Part shown: piece after piece, positions 54,470 to 63,822 of the stretch
Layout: each line of letters starts with the position of its first letter
Numbering within the stretch: the first letter of the stretch is position 1
Source: Mycobacterium sp. E183
GTDB lineage: Bacteria; Actinomycetota; Actinomycetes; Mycobacteriales; Mycobacteriaceae
Length of the DNA stretch: 64,000 nt
Assembly: GCF_001667735.1 (NCBI RefSeq)
Contig: NZ_LZJN01000130.1
Span: forward strand, 50,999-114,998
Direction of reading: 5' to 3'
Position numbers and translations under genes: made by a program
Notes under the pieces: generated by a model
What the model saw: only the letters and a program-made list of their open reading frames with translations
Database searches by the model: none
Told to the model about the DNA's origin: nothing

Positions 54470-54593
54470 GAATCTTCTTTTCTTTCAAGGCTCGCCTTTA
54501 TGGTGCTGGCATTAGGTCACGCCGGGTTTGCTACCGATCCCAATAGTCGAAAGGGACTGCGACGGCGACGTCGAAGCTGCCTGGGCAGTACAG

Positions 54594-55964
54594 CTAGCGG
54601 GCCGGGGCCTCGGTGGCGGCGGGCGCCGCGGCGGGAACGTCCCTGACCGCCCGCAGGCGAATGCGGGCCCCGCGATGTGGCACCAGGACAACGAATTTCA
54701 GCCGCTGGCGTTCGTCGGGCGCGGACGTGGTAGACAACTCGACCCGGCGCAGAATCTCGCGCAACACCACGCGCATCTCGACCGAGGCGAACCCGGCGCC
54801 CAGACAGCGGCGGTTGCCGCCACCGAACGGGAACCAGGTCGTCGGGGTGAGGGTGGCGCCCAGCATGCGGTCGGGGTCGAATCGGTGCGGGTCCGGATAA
54901 ACCGCGGCGCTGGTGTGCACCAGCCCGATTCCGGGCGCCACCATGACCCTGGCCGGCAGCCGGTAGCCGGCCACGTCGGCCGGTTCGGTGAGCACCCGCC
55001 CCACATCGAAGACCACCGGGCGGATCCGCAACGTCTCCTTCACCAGCGCGTCGAGATACTCGTCTCCGGCCGGATCGCCCCCGGCGCCGGCCTCGGCGGC
55101 GGCCGTGGCCTTGGCCAGCACGGCCGGATGGCGGGTCAACCGCTCGAGCGCCCAGGACAACCCGTTCGCGGTGGTGTCGTGCCCGGCCACCAGCAACGTC
55201 ATCAGCTGATCCCGCAACTCGCGGTCCGACATCGGATGCCCGCCCTCGTCGGCACGGACGAGCATGGCCAGCACGTCGGTGCGCTCGGCCAGGTCGGGGT
55301 CGGCGCGGCGCTCGGCGATCTCGGCGTAGAGCAGGCGGTCCGCCTCGGCCATCCGGCGCCGCAGCGCCCGCCACGGGAGGTAACGCTGCAGCTCCGGCCT
55401 GGCCAGCGCCAGAGTCGCCCAGGGGCCCACCGTGAGCAGCCGGGGCATGATCGCGCGCAGGGCGGCGAGCCGGGCCGGATCCGTGGCACCGATGACCGTC
55501 CGCAGGATGACCTCCAGCGTGATCTCCGACATCTTGGGCGCGGCCGCGAAGCTCTTGCCCACCGGCCACTCGGCGATCTTGGCGGCGGCGATGTCGGCCA
55601 TCTGCCCGGCTTGGCGAGCGACGGCGTCCCGATGGAAGGGCGGCAGCATCAGCCGGCGCCGGTCGCGGTGGACATCCTCGTCGATCACCAGAAGCGAGCT
55701 CTCGCCCAGCAATCCGCTCAAGATCGAATTGGCTTCTCCGGCATGGAAAACGCGCGGGTCGCCGGCGAAGACCGTCTTGATGTCGGCCGGGTCGGCCAAG
55801 TACACCAGCGTGCCCATCCCCGCGACACGCAGCGTGAACACGTTCCCATAACGACGCCGGCAGGCGGCAACGAAGTGCGACCCGCGGTGCAACATCAACG
55901 CGGCCTGTAGAACCCGGGGCAGCCGGGGCCCCGGCGGGAGCGTGGAACGCGCGGCATTGCGCAT
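54594..55964 (-). CDS. cytochrome P450 (CYP135/CYP138-like)
   Basis: 456-residue P450. N-terminal proline-rich LPPGPRLP, oxygen-binding I-helix AGHDTT (260-265), ExxR as ETLR (310-313) and haem loop FGGGNRRCLG (380-389, ligand Cys387) are all intact. Overall pattern resembles the mycobacterial CYP135/CYP138 group. Needs ferredoxin/reductase partners encoded elsewhere. ATG 55964. Substrate unknown. The 63-nt gap to the next gene upstream (hydrolase, same strand) would allow cotranscription. Confidence 0.92.
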   Translation of the reverse strand: MRNAARSTLPPGPRLPRVLQAALMLHRGSHFVAACRRRYGNVFTLRVAGMGTLVYLADPADIKTVFAGDPRVFHAGEANSILSGLLGESSLLVIDEDVHRDRRRLMLPPFHRDAVARQAGQMADIAAAKIAEWPVGKSFAAAPKMSEITLEVILRTVIGATDPARLAALRAIMPRLLTVGPWATLALARPELQRYLPWRALRRRMAEADRLLYAEIAERRADPDLAERTDVLAMLVRADEGGHPMSDRELRDQLMTLLVAGHDTTANGLSWALERLTRHPAVLAKATAAAEAGAGGDPAGDEYLDALVKETLRIRPVVFDVGRVLTEPADVAGYRLPARVMVAPGIGLVHTSAAVYPDPHRFDPDRMLGATLTPTTWFPFGGGNRRCLGAGFASVEMRVVLREILRRVELSTTSAPDERQRLKFVVLVPHRGARIRLRAVRDVPAAAPAATEAPAR

Positions 55965-56027
55965 CGCCCGTCATTTTACGACGGGCCCGCGCGGCGAAGC
56001 GGAATTACTTTGCGCCGCCCCCTCAGC

Positions 56028-56900
56028 TCACATCCGCAGCTGGGTGGTATCCGTCTCGTGGCGGTCGCCGGTCGCGATGAAGTCTTCGATCAGCTCCACC
56101 ACCTGGTTCGGCGCCTCGACCTGAGCGAAGTGACCCACGTCGGGCAGGATTTCCAGCCGCGCGTCGGTGCGGGCCTCGTGCGCGGCGTACGCGTGGTCGA
56201 CGGGGATGATGGCATCCCGCTCGCCCCAAATCGCCATCACCGGCAGGTCCTCGCGCAGCCGCAGCCTGCTGAGCGCGCTGACCGCCTGGCCCCGGTAGTC
56301 CACCACCGACCGCAGCGTGCGCAGGAACGACTGCCGGGTCTCGCCGTCGGACAGCGACGAGTAGGCGCTCCACATTTCGGCCCCGCGCGGCGAGTGGATG
56401 CCGGCCCCGCGCAACCACGACCTGAGCCGATTGCCGACGGCCAATACCGGCTTGGGCGCGATGATCGGCAGCACCAGCTCCGCCCCGGGCGCCGACAGCA
56501 GCCGCAGCACCCAGCCGACGTCGGGCCCCAGCCCGCCGCTGCTGATCAGGATCAGGCGCTTGGCGTAGTCGGGGTGCTGGTAGACGAACTGCATCGCGAC
56601 GCCGCCGCCGAGCGATTGACCGACCAAGGTGGCCTGGCTGACGCCCAGCTCGTCGAGCAGATCGCGAAGCCAGACCGCGAACGCACCCAGCGAATAGTCC
56701 GTGCGGGGCTTCGCCGATGCACCGTGGCCGAGCAGGTCCGGGGCGATGACCCGGAACTTCTTGGCCAGCGGCGGGATGATCGACCGCCACGTCTCTGAGC
56801 TGCCCGCCATGCCGTGGATGAGCAGGAGCACCTCGCCGTCACCCTCGTCGCGGTAGGCGACCCGGTCGCCGTGCAGCTCGAGATACTTCAACTCGTTCAT
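56028..56900 (-). CDS. alpha/beta hydrolase
   Basis: 290-residue alpha/beta-hydrolase. Oxyanion HGMAGS, nucleophile elbow GQSLGGG, acid in WGERDAIIP and His in DVGHFAQVEAP form a complete catalytic site. Resembles the epoxide hydrolase/meta-cleavage product hydrolase branch. ATG 56900 fits the fold start (MNELKYLELHGDRVAYRD); the frame is open further upstream but into the divergent NYN promoter. Same strand as the P450 63 nt downstream, so the two may work together on a lipid or steroid-like substrate. Confidence 0.88.
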   Translation of the reverse strand: MNELKYLELHGDRVAYRDEGDGEVLLLIHGMAGSSETWRSIIPPLAKKFRVIAPDLLGHGASAKPRTDYSLGAFAVWLRDLLDELGVSQATLVGQSLGGGVAMQFVYQHPDYAKRLILISSGGLGPDVGWVLRLLSAPGAELVLPIIAPKPVLAVGNRLRSWLRGAGIHSPRGAEMWSAYSSLSDGETRQSFLRTLRSVVDYRGQAVSALSRLRLREDLPVMAIWGERDAIIPVDHAYAAHEARTDARLEILPDVGHFAQVEAPNQVVELIEDFIATGDRHETDTTQLRM

Positions 56901-57010
56901 GGCCCCGGTGTACCCGCTCCGGCGTCGTTTAGAGGCCTGTGTGGGCGAATCTGTGAGGGAAAACGCTTCCGGCCGCCACAGTGCCGGACGCCTCAGCGAT
57001 GATCTACTGC

Positions 57011-57898
57011 ATGACCGAACCGGTTGCGGCCCGCGTGGCCGTCTACCTCGACTTCGACAACATCGTGATCTCGCGATATGACCAGGTGCACGGTCGCAAC
57101 TCGTTCCAGCGGGACAAGGCCAAGGGCCTCGAGCAGTACGGCGAGCGGCTGGACCGGGCCACGGTGGACGTCGGCGCCATCCTCGACTTCGCATCGTCGT
57201 TCGGGACGCTGGTGCTCACCCGCGCCTACGCCGACTGGTCGGCCGATATCAACACCGGCTATCGCGGGCAGCTGGTGGGCCGCGCGGTCGACCTGGTGCA
57301 GTTGTTCCCCGCGGCGGCCTACGGCAAGAACGGAGCGGACATCCGGTTGGCCGTCGACGCGGTCGAGGACATGTTCCGGCTGCCCGACCTGACCCACGTC
57401 GTGATCGTGGCCGGCGACTCCGACTACATCCCGCTGGCCCAGCGTTGCAAGAGGCTGGGCCGGTACGTGGTGGGGATCGGGGTGGCCGGCGCGTCGAGCC
57501 GGGCGCTGGCGGCGGCCTGCGACGAGTTCGTCATCTACGACTCGCTGCCGGGCGTGCCTGCGCTCGCACCGCAGGCCGCCGAAGCCGACGCCAAGCCGGC
57601 GAAGCGACGCTCCGGGCGTGCCAAGGAGGCGGCGCCCGAGGAGCCGGAGCCGCCCGACCCCCAGGCGGCCGCCACGGCGCTGCTGACGCGCGCGCTGCAG
57701 ATCGGCCTGGACAAGGACGACGTCGACTGGCTGCACAACTCCGCGGTGAAGGCCCAGATGAAACGGATGGACCCGTCGTTCAGCGAAAGGTCGTTGGGAT
57801 TCCGGTCATTCAGCGATTTCCTGCGTTCGCGCTCCGATGTCGTCGAGTTGGACGAGACGTCGACGACGCGGATGGTGCGGTTGCGTGCGCAAGACTGA
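57011..57898 (+). CDS. NYN-domain protein with C-terminal OST-HTH/LOTUS domain
   Basis: 295 residues. NYN (PIN-like) nuclease domain at residues 5-170: conserved acids in VYLDFDN (Asp14, Asp16), GADIRLAVDAVEDM and VAGDSDYIPL. A Pro/Glu/Lys-rich linker (about 180-215) leads to a C-terminal OST-HTH/LOTUS-like domain (DVDWLHNSAVKAQMKRMDPSFSERSLGFRSFSDFL). This pairing occurs in MARF1-like and bacterial LabA-type proteins and predicts an RNA nuclease with RNA- or G4-binding module. Starts at ATG 57011; ATG 56999 or GTG 56981 are possible. Overlaps the MFS gene by 14 nt. Confidence 0.88.
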   Translation: MTEPVAARVAVYLDFDNIVISRYDQVHGRNSFQRDKAKGLEQYGERLDRATVDVGAILDFASSFGTLVLTRAYADWSADINTGYRGQLVGRAVDLVQLFPAAAYGKNGADIRLAVDAVEDMFRLPDLTHVVIVAGDSDYIPLAQRCKRLGRYVVGIGVAGASSRALAAACDEFVIYDSLPGVPALAPQAAEADAKPAKRRSGRAKEAAPEEPEPPDPQAAATALLTRALQIGLDKDDVDWLHNSAVKAQMKRMDPSFSERSLGFRSFSDFLRSRSDVVELDETSTTRMVRLRAQD

Positions 57899-59078
57899 AA
57901 CCATCTCGGGGCCCCGGTGGCTGACCCGCAACGTCCGGGTGCTCTCCGGGGTCTCGTTCCTGCAAGACGCGGCCAGCGAGCTGTTGTACCCGCTGTTGCC
58001 GATCTACCTGACGGCCGTGCTGGGCGCCCCGCCGTCGGTGGTGGGCGCAGTCGAGGGGGCGGCCGAGGGTGCGGCGTCGCTGACGAAGCTCGCGGCGGGC
58101 CCGCTCGGCGACCGGTTCGCCCGGCGCCCGTTGATCGCCACCGGCTACGGCATGGCCGCGCTCGGCAAGGTCATCATCGCGGTGGCCGGGGCGTGGCCGG
58201 GCGTGCTGGCGGGTCGCGTGGTCGACCGGCTCGGCAAGGGCATTCGCGGCGCACCGCGCGACGCGCTGTTGGTCGATGACGTCGATGACGCCTTGCGCGG
58301 GAGGGTTTTCGGCTTCCACCGCGCGATGGACACCTTCGGCGCCGTCGTCGGTCCGCTGCTCGGGCTGGTGGGTTACGAACTGCTGGACCATCGGATCGCG
58401 CCGTTGCTGTATGTCGCCATCGTGCCCGCCGTCCTGTCGGTGGCACTCGTCTTCGGCGTGCGCGAGCGCGGGCGCCGGGCCCCGCGGGAGCGGCGGCAGT
58501 CCATGTGGGCGGGTGTGCGTTCGTTGCCGAGGCCGTATTGGCGGGTGACCGCGCTCCTGGTCGTCTTCAGCATGGTCAATTTCCCCGATGCCCTGTTGTT
58601 GTTGCGCCTCAACGAGATCGGCTTCTCGGTGGTCGGGGTGATCCTGGCCTACGTCGGTTACAACGCGGTGTATGCGCTGGCCAGCTACCCGGCCGGAGCG
58701 CTCGCAGACCGCATCGGCAGGCCGGCGCTGTTCGGCATCGGCCTGGCCTTTTTTGCGATCGGCTACGTCGGGCTGGGGCTGACCACGGACGCCGTCACGG
58801 CATGGCTGCTGATCGGCGCCTATGGAATGTTCACCGGGTGCACCGACGGCGTCGGGAAGGCCTGGATCTCGGGGTTGGTCGACCCGGGGCACCAGGCCAG
58901 CGCGCAGGGCGTGTTCCAGGGCGCCGTGGGCCTGGCCGTGCTGGTGGCCGGCTTGTGGGCGGGTGCCCTGTGGGGTTCGAACGGCCAACTGCCACTGCTC
59001 ATTTCGGGGGTCACGGGCGGCGTCTTCGCGGTCCTGCTGATCGGCGGCCGGCTGGTCGGCGCGTTAAGGAGCGGGTGA
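57885..59078 (+). CDS. MFS transporter
   Basis: 397-residue major facilitator protein with about 12 transmembrane helices. Loop 2-3 motif GPLGDRFARRPLI and the cytoplasmic GRVVDRLGKGIRGAPRDALL are visible; the latter is typical of the UMF1/uncharacterised exporter branch. GTG start at 57885 inside the end of the NYN gene (14-nt overlap) implies coupled translation with a nuclease-like protein. Substrate unknown. Confidence 0.88.
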   Translation: MRKTETISGPRWLTRNVRVLSGVSFLQDAASELLYPLLPIYLTAVLGAPPSVVGAVEGAAEGAASLTKLAAGPLGDRFARRPLIATGYGMAALGKVIIAVAGAWPGVLAGRVVDRLGKGIRGAPRDALLVDDVDDALRGRVFGFHRAMDTFGAVVGPLLGLVGYELLDHRIAPLLYVAIVPAVLSVALVFGVRERGRRAPRERRQSMWAGVRSLPRPYWRVTALLVVFSMVNFPDALLLLRLNEIGFSVVGVILAYVGYNAVYALASYPAGALADRIGRPALFGIGLAFFAIGYVGLGLTTDAVTAWLLIGAYGMFTGCTDGVGKAWISGLVDPGHQASAQGVFQGAVGLAVLVAGLWAGALWGSNGQLPLLISGVTGGVFAVLLIGGRLVGALRSG

Positions 59079-59147
59079 CCGCAACCCTGGCGACCACACA
59101 CATCGGCTCCAACGTATGGCGAGGGCCGGCTTGGGCCCGCAATATCG

Positions 59148-59181
59148 TTGACACACAACCCAGCCGGTCATACATTGTGTG
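59148..59181 (+). promoter_or_regulatory. SigA-type promoter with embedded operator upstream of P450
   Basis: TTGACA (59148-59153), exactly 17 nt, then TACATT (59171-59176): a near-consensus housekeeping promoter. Overlaid on it is a perfect 7-bp inverted repeat CACACAA (59152-59158) / TTGTGTG (59175-59181) that covers -35 and -10, the classical place for a repressor. Drives the P450 gene starting at 59229. Confidence 0.65.
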
Positions 59182-59228
59182 AAAGTTGTCGCGGGCGCCT
59201 CGCTTCGCGCGACCTCGAGGAGACCGTC

Positions 59229-60458
59229 ATGGCCGTCGGTACCGCCCCCACAAGCGTTTTCGACGCCGACCTGCCGACGCTGGCGTACCACGCCGAGGAA
59301 ACCCCCGCCGACGTCTACCCCCGCCTCCAGGCGGCGCAGCGGCACGCCCCGGTCGCCATGGGCCCGCACGGGCCCGAGGTCCTCTCCTACCACCTGGTCC
59401 GCTCCGTCCTCCGCGATGCGCGATTCCAGATCCCGCCGGGGATCAACCTGCTCGCCCAGGGGGTGACGTCGGGCCCGTTGTGGGACAAGGTGGTCAACAG
59501 CCTGCTGTGCCTGGAGGGCGCCGCGCACCACCGGCTGCGCAGCCTGACGTCCAAGGCGTTCACCCCCCGCGCGACCCTGCGGCTGCACGACACCATGGTC
59601 GACGTGATGAATGGGCTCATCGATGCCGTCATCGACGCGGGTCGCTGCGACGTCGTCGCCGACCTTGCCCGCCCCTACCCCGTGCCGATCATCTGCGCCT
59701 TGCTCGGGGCCCCGCGCGAGGACTGGCAACAGTTCTCGCTATGGGCGGACGACGTGTTCAAGGCCTTCAGCTTCAGCGTCGACATCCGGGAGGTCGAGCC
59801 CGTCGTCATGCGGGCGTGGGGCGAGCTCGACGACTACGTCGACGACATGGTGGCGCGGCGGAGGCACAGCCTGACCGACGACCTGCTCTCCGACCTGATC
59901 CGCGCCGAGGATGACGGCGACCGCCTGAACACCGCCGAGCTGCGGATGCTGGCGGGCGGCCTGCTGCTGGCGGGGACTGACACCACCCGCAACCAGGTGG
60001 CCGCGTCGGTGCACGTCCTCTGCGAGCACCCCGAGCAATGGGACCTGCTCAAGGAGCACCCCGAGCTGGCGATGCGCGCCGTCGAGGAGACCATGCGCCA
60101 CTCGCCGATCGCGGGCGGGACCCTGCGCCTGGTGGTCGAGGACGCCGAGCTGGACGGCTACCTCTTTCCCGCGGGCACGATGGTCCTGGTCAACACGGCT
60201 GCCGCCAACCGCGACCCCGCGGTCTACGACGACCCCGACCGGGTCGACATCGCCCGCGAGGGAGCCCCGCCCATCTTGACGTTCGGCGGGGGTGTGCACT
60301 ACTGCCTGGGGGCCAACCTGGCCCGGCGCGAGATCGCCGAAGCGCTGAACGTCATCGCGGGGCGCCTGCTCAACCCGCGCACCGCCGGGCCGGTCCCGTG
60401 GAAGCCGATGGTGAGCCTGAGCGGCCCGAAGAGCCTGCCCATCGAGTTCGACCGATAG
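59229..60458 (+). CDS. cytochrome P450
   Basis: 409-residue soluble P450. I-helix AGTDTT (248-253), ExxR as ETMR (287-290), and haem loop FGGGVHYCLG (352-361, ligand Cys359). The ETMRHSPIAGGTLR and VEDAELDGYLFPAGT patterns are typical of actinobacterial class I P450s. ATG 59229 has GAGGAG upstream. A near-consensus promoter with an operator-like dyad lies 50-80 nt upstream, so expression is probably inducible. Substrate and CYP family not assigned. Confidence 0.92.
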   Translation: MAVGTAPTSVFDADLPTLAYHAEETPADVYPRLQAAQRHAPVAMGPHGPEVLSYHLVRSVLRDARFQIPPGINLLAQGVTSGPLWDKVVNSLLCLEGAAHHRLRSLTSKAFTPRATLRLHDTMVDVMNGLIDAVIDAGRCDVVADLARPYPVPIICALLGAPREDWQQFSLWADDVFKAFSFSVDIREVEPVVMRAWGELDDYVDDMVARRRHSLTDDLLSDLIRAEDDGDRLNTAELRMLAGGLLLAGTDTTRNQVAASVHVLCEHPEQWDLLKEHPELAMRAVEETMRHSPIAGGTLRLVVEDAELDGYLFPAGTMVLVNTAAANRDPAVYDDPDRVDIAREGAPPILTFGGGVHYCLGANLARREIAEALNVIAGRLLNPRTAGPVPWKPMVSLSGPKSLPIEFDR

Positions 60459-60552
60459 GCGTCGGTGTGACGAAGACCGCCTGACACAAGTCGCGGTTGG
60501 TCCCCGCCCGCTTTACGCTCACTGGTTACACGAACTTAACGGGGGTTTTTTG

Positions 60553-61902
60553 ATGCGTGCGTTTCCGGGGCAAACTGCGGCCAAATGCGGGTCTGCCCTG
60601 CCCGCGCTGGCCGCCTGCCTGGCCCTCGTGGCGTGTTCGGAAACCGCGTCCCCACCCGCCGCGACGCCCACCACCTCGACTTCTTCGGCGAAAACCGCGC
60701 CCAGCGCCGTCGCCGCACCCGCGCCCATCACCGGTCCCTTGGAGAAGGATTGGAAAAGCTACGGCGGAACGGCGTACTTCGGCTGTCCGGAGAAATTTTC
60801 CGACAGCAAATCCGCACTCGACGACATCCGGCCGAAAATATTCGATCCGAAGACCGGCCAATACGTGGCGCCGGCCCTCCCGGTGGTCCCCGCCGGTGAG
60901 AACCTGACCGGCGCCATCTGCGCGCTGACGGGCACGGCGGAGGACATGCGGGTCGTCTATATCGTCACGACCGTCAAACCCGCCCAGGCCCAACAACCCG
61001 CGGCCGCCAAGGCGACCGCGTACGCCTTCGACTTCAAGGCGGGCCAACCGCTGGCGACGAAGGAGCTGCAGCCGCCGACACCGGACCTGAAGCTGACCTC
61101 GTCGAAGGACTGGTCGCTGTCCTCGACCGCGTCGGGCGTGGCGTGGGTCAACGCCTTCACCGACGGGCACGCCCCCAATTCGCCGCCCCGGACCGTCATC
61201 CTGTCCGGCACCGATCTCTCGATGCCCTGGAACGATCCACAATCCGGGCGCGCCTGGCAGGACGTCCTCGCGTTCCAGCGCAACACCGACCCCGCCAAGA
61301 CGTCGGGCGCCGAGCTGCGCCGGCCCAGCGGCGAGGCCATCTATCAGGACAACGACATCCGCAGCGTGGACGCCGAATTGTCCGACGGCCCGGACAAATT
61401 GGTGAAGATCACGCGCTGGGATTCCTACAACCCGCCCGTGCTGTCGACGATGTTCTACGACCTGAACGCCAAAGCGGTCATCAAGGTCGGCGACTCCGAC
61501 CGCATTCCCGGCGGCGGGCTGTCCGCCACCTTGTCCGACGGGAAATTGTTTGTCGACGGCCATGATTCGGACAGTTCCCCGTTCGGTTTCGGGGTGTGGA
61601 ACCTGCGCAGCCAGCAGTGGGATTTCCTGAAGACGCGCGACGACGCGAAGAAGATGTCGATCGCCAAGATGGCGTTCTTCGAAGACCACCTCTACATCAC
61701 CAACGTCGGCAACACGTTCGCCGTCCTCGCCCTGCCCGCCACCGAACCGATCGCCACCACCTGGTCGGTCCGGCCCTTCGCGCGGATCTCGGGCTGGACG
61801 CTGATCTGCCGCGGTGAGAATGCCGTGGCCCTCAACGGCGACTGCAAGGACATCGTGATGGTGCAGGACCAGGACGGACACTTCCCCGGCCCCTGGACCT
61901 GA
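60553..61902 (+). CDS. putative lipoprotein of unknown function
   Basis: 449 residues. Signal peptide with lipobox LVAC (Cys29 in LPALAACLALVACSETAS), then a Ser/Thr/Pro/Ala linker (about 32-60). The remainder is beta-rich with repeated patterns such as GVAWVNAFTDGHAPN, LFVDGHDSDSSPFGFGVWNL and LYITNVGNTFAVL, suggestive of a beta-propeller. ATG 60553. Its stop is 6 nt from the end of the convergent hydrolase pseudogene. No named family recognised. Confidence 0.82.
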   Translation: MRAFPGQTAAKCGSALPALAACLALVACSETASPPAATPTTSTSSAKTAPSAVAAPAPITGPLEKDWKSYGGTAYFGCPEKFSDSKSALDDIRPKIFDPKTGQYVAPALPVVPAGENLTGAICALTGTAEDMRVVYIVTTVKPAQAQQPAAAKATAYAFDFKAGQPLATKELQPPTPDLKLTSSKDWSLSSTASGVAWVNAFTDGHAPNSPPRTVILSGTDLSMPWNDPQSGRAWQDVLAFQRNTDPAKTSGAELRRPSGEAIYQDNDIRSVDAELSDGPDKLVKITRWDSYNPPVLSTMFYDLNAKAVIKVGDSDRIPGGGLSATLSDGKLFVDGHDSDSSPFGFGVWNLRSQQWDFLKTRDDAKKMSIAKMAFFEDHLYITNVGNTFAVLALPATEPIATTWSVRPFARISGWTLICRGENAVALNGDCKDIVMVQDQDGHFPGPWT

Positions 61903-61908
61903 ATTGCG

Positions 61909-62827
61909 TCAGCCGTCCACCGAGACCAGATGACGGTGCAGAAATTCCGTCTGCACCGAGCTGATCTCCTCGAACAGCTTTCCCGTGTAGACGTCGAAGT
62001 GCCCGACCGGGTAGCGGTGCAGCTCAACGTTATTCATCAGCGAGGCGATCCGTACCGCGAACCTGGGTGACGCCTGCAGGTCTTGGTCCCCCACGCACAT
62101 CAGGACGGGCATGTGCAGTTTCTCCGCGGTGCCTTCGCGATAGCGCGGCAATGCGAACAGCATGCGGGGAGCCAGCGAGTTGCGCCAACCGACGGCTTCG
62201 CCGCCGAGCGCCTCGAACGCGAATCCGGCCTCTGGCTCAGTGAATACCGCGACTCCACCGGAACGGCTCACCACAGGAACCAGATACGGCCGCTGACCCA
62301 CCTTCGCACCAACCACATCGCGCACCGCGGCGGCGGTGAATTGCAGCGTCCGCCATGCCACATCCCAACTGAGACGCTCGCGTAGTCCGCGGCCGCGGTG
62401 CCAGCCGTCGATCAGCGGGACTTGCGACACCCACGGCGGCGACATCCGGGTCGTCGGCGGCGACCGCCAGCACGTGGCCGCCGCTGAGAGACGTTCCCCA
62501 CAGCGCAACCCGACGCGGATCGATGTCGTCACGACCGCGCGCGTATCGCACCGCCGCCCGGTAGTCGTCCCGTTGTTCGTCGACGTCGATGACTTGCCGA
62601 GGCTCGCCACCGCTCGCTCCGAAATGCCGATAGTCGAACGCCAGCACCGCCAGGCCCGCCGCCGTGAATTTCTCCGCGTAAGCGGGCAGACCGAGGCGCT
62701 TGGTGGCGCTGCCGCCGTGCCCCATCACCACGCAGGCGAGCCCGTTGCCCGCGTTCGCCGGCCAATAGAGATCGGCCGCGCACGGCACCCCGCCGGACTC
62801 GAACGACACTTCCTGCAGCACTGACAC
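61909..62827 (-). pseudogene. alpha/beta hydrolase disrupted by a frameshift
   Basis: Two overlapping frames together encode one dienelactone-hydrolase/DUF1100-like alpha/beta hydrolase. The 5' frame (from GTG 62827) carries VMGHGGSATKRLGLP, VLAFDYRHFGASGG and the nucleophile elbow WGTSLSGG; the 3' frame carries VPLIDGW, MCVGDQDLQASP (acid) and YPVGHFDVY (His). Similarity switches frame at about 62421-62430: DPDVAAVGV in one frame continues as QVPLIDGW in the other, consistent with loss of two bases or gain of one. Could also be a sequencing error. An upstream GTG at 62884 is an alternative start. Confidence 0.8.
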
Positions 62828-62962
62828 GTCGGTTCCGTCCTGAGTCGCTACAACTCGTCCCAATCTGCCGCGTGGCGCGGGCACCTCACCAGAACCAAGA
62901 GGACCAGCCTTCGATGACGTTTTCCCCTACTGAACCGGCAGCCGGACGTCGATGCTCTCGGT

Positions 62963-63682
62963 ATGCGTGGCAGACGACCGCGGTTGCTGCTCGACCAACT
63001 GCGCGACCAGCGTGGTCGACGGGTCATGCTCGTCTCGCACTGCCTGCTGAACGAGAACACGCGTTACGCCGGGGGTGCCACCCGACCGGGTGCGGTGGCG
63101 GAGGCGGTGGAGGAGCTGATCGGCGCCGGCTACGGGATTCACCAGCTGCCCTGCCCGGAACGGCTGGCCTGGGGTGGCGCGCTCAAACCCCACAGCCTGC
63201 CCCTCTACCACTCCAAGGGCGGCTTGCTGTACCCGTTCCGCGGCCCGTTGCTGCGCGCGTTCGTGGCCTGGACCCGCCTGGTCTATCGGCGATTGGCTCG
63301 GCAGGTGGTTCGCGACGTCGCCGACTACCAGCGGTCCGGGATGACGGTGGCGGGCATCGTGGGCATCGGCGCCTCGCCGTCGTGCGGGGTAGTGACCACT
63401 TTGGATATGCGAGCGTCGCTGGACGTGGTCGCGGCCTGTCCGGCCGCCGCGCTTACTCGCGACGTCATGAACGAGCGCGCCGTTCTCGGGTGCCGTCGCG
63501 CGGGCGAGGGCTTGTTCATCGCCGCGCTGGATCGGCAGTTGCGCCGCCGCGGGCTGCAAGTGCCGGCGCTCGAGCACGACCTGGCAGCGGAGCTCCGCGG
63601 TGAACGGCAGAACCTGCTGGCCGAGGATGCGGTGCGGACCCTGGGTAATAAAGCTCCGCTTTCCGGCGCCGCAGCACCCTAA
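62963..63682 (+). CDS. TudS-related (DUF523-like) putative desulfidase
   Basis: 239 residues. Three well-separated cysteines in conserved contexts, Cys27 (VSHCLLNENTRY), Cys64 (LPCPERL) and Cys141 (GASPSCG), match the three-Cys Fe-S cluster site of the thiouracil desulfidase TudS/DUF523 superfamily; the SHCLLN variant is typical of the CD3072-like subgroup. The centre contains a hydrophobic/basic insert (LLRAFVAWTRLVYRRLARQ). ATG 62963, with ATG 63026 possible. Likely binds a [4Fe-4S] cluster; substrate unknown. Confidence 0.78.
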   Translation: MRGRRPRLLLDQLRDQRGRRVMLVSHCLLNENTRYAGGATRPGAVAEAVEELIGAGYGIHQLPCPERLAWGGALKPHSLPLYHSKGGLLYPFRGPLLRAFVAWTRLVYRRLARQVVRDVADYQRSGMTVAGIVGIGASPSCGVVTTLDMRASLDVVAACPAAALTRDVMNERAVLGCRRAGEGLFIAALDRQLRRRGLQVPALEHDLAAELRGERQNLLAEDAVRTLGNKAPLSGAAAP

Positions 63683-63781
63683 TCAACGCTGCATCTCGCA
63701 CGTCAACTGCTAGGCGCGGGTGCGCGCGGATCGTCGACCCGCTAGCCCTCGTCCGCGTTCGCGGGAACCACTCGCGTGCCC

Positions 63782-63803
63782 TATTATCTGCGTATGCATG
63801 CAG
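63782..63803 (+). promoter_or_regulatory. candidate promoter/metal-responsive site before the CDF gene
   Basis: A TATTAT -10-like hexamer (63782-63787) is followed at once by CTGC-N8-GCAG (63788-63803, imperfect dyad containing TGCATGCA), 20 nt before the CDF start. ArsR/SmtB-type sensors often bind dyads overlapping the start site of metal-efflux genes. The rest of the 140-nt gap shows nothing recognisable. Confidence 0.3.
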
Positions 63804-63822
63804 GTACGCGGACAGCGCTCCG

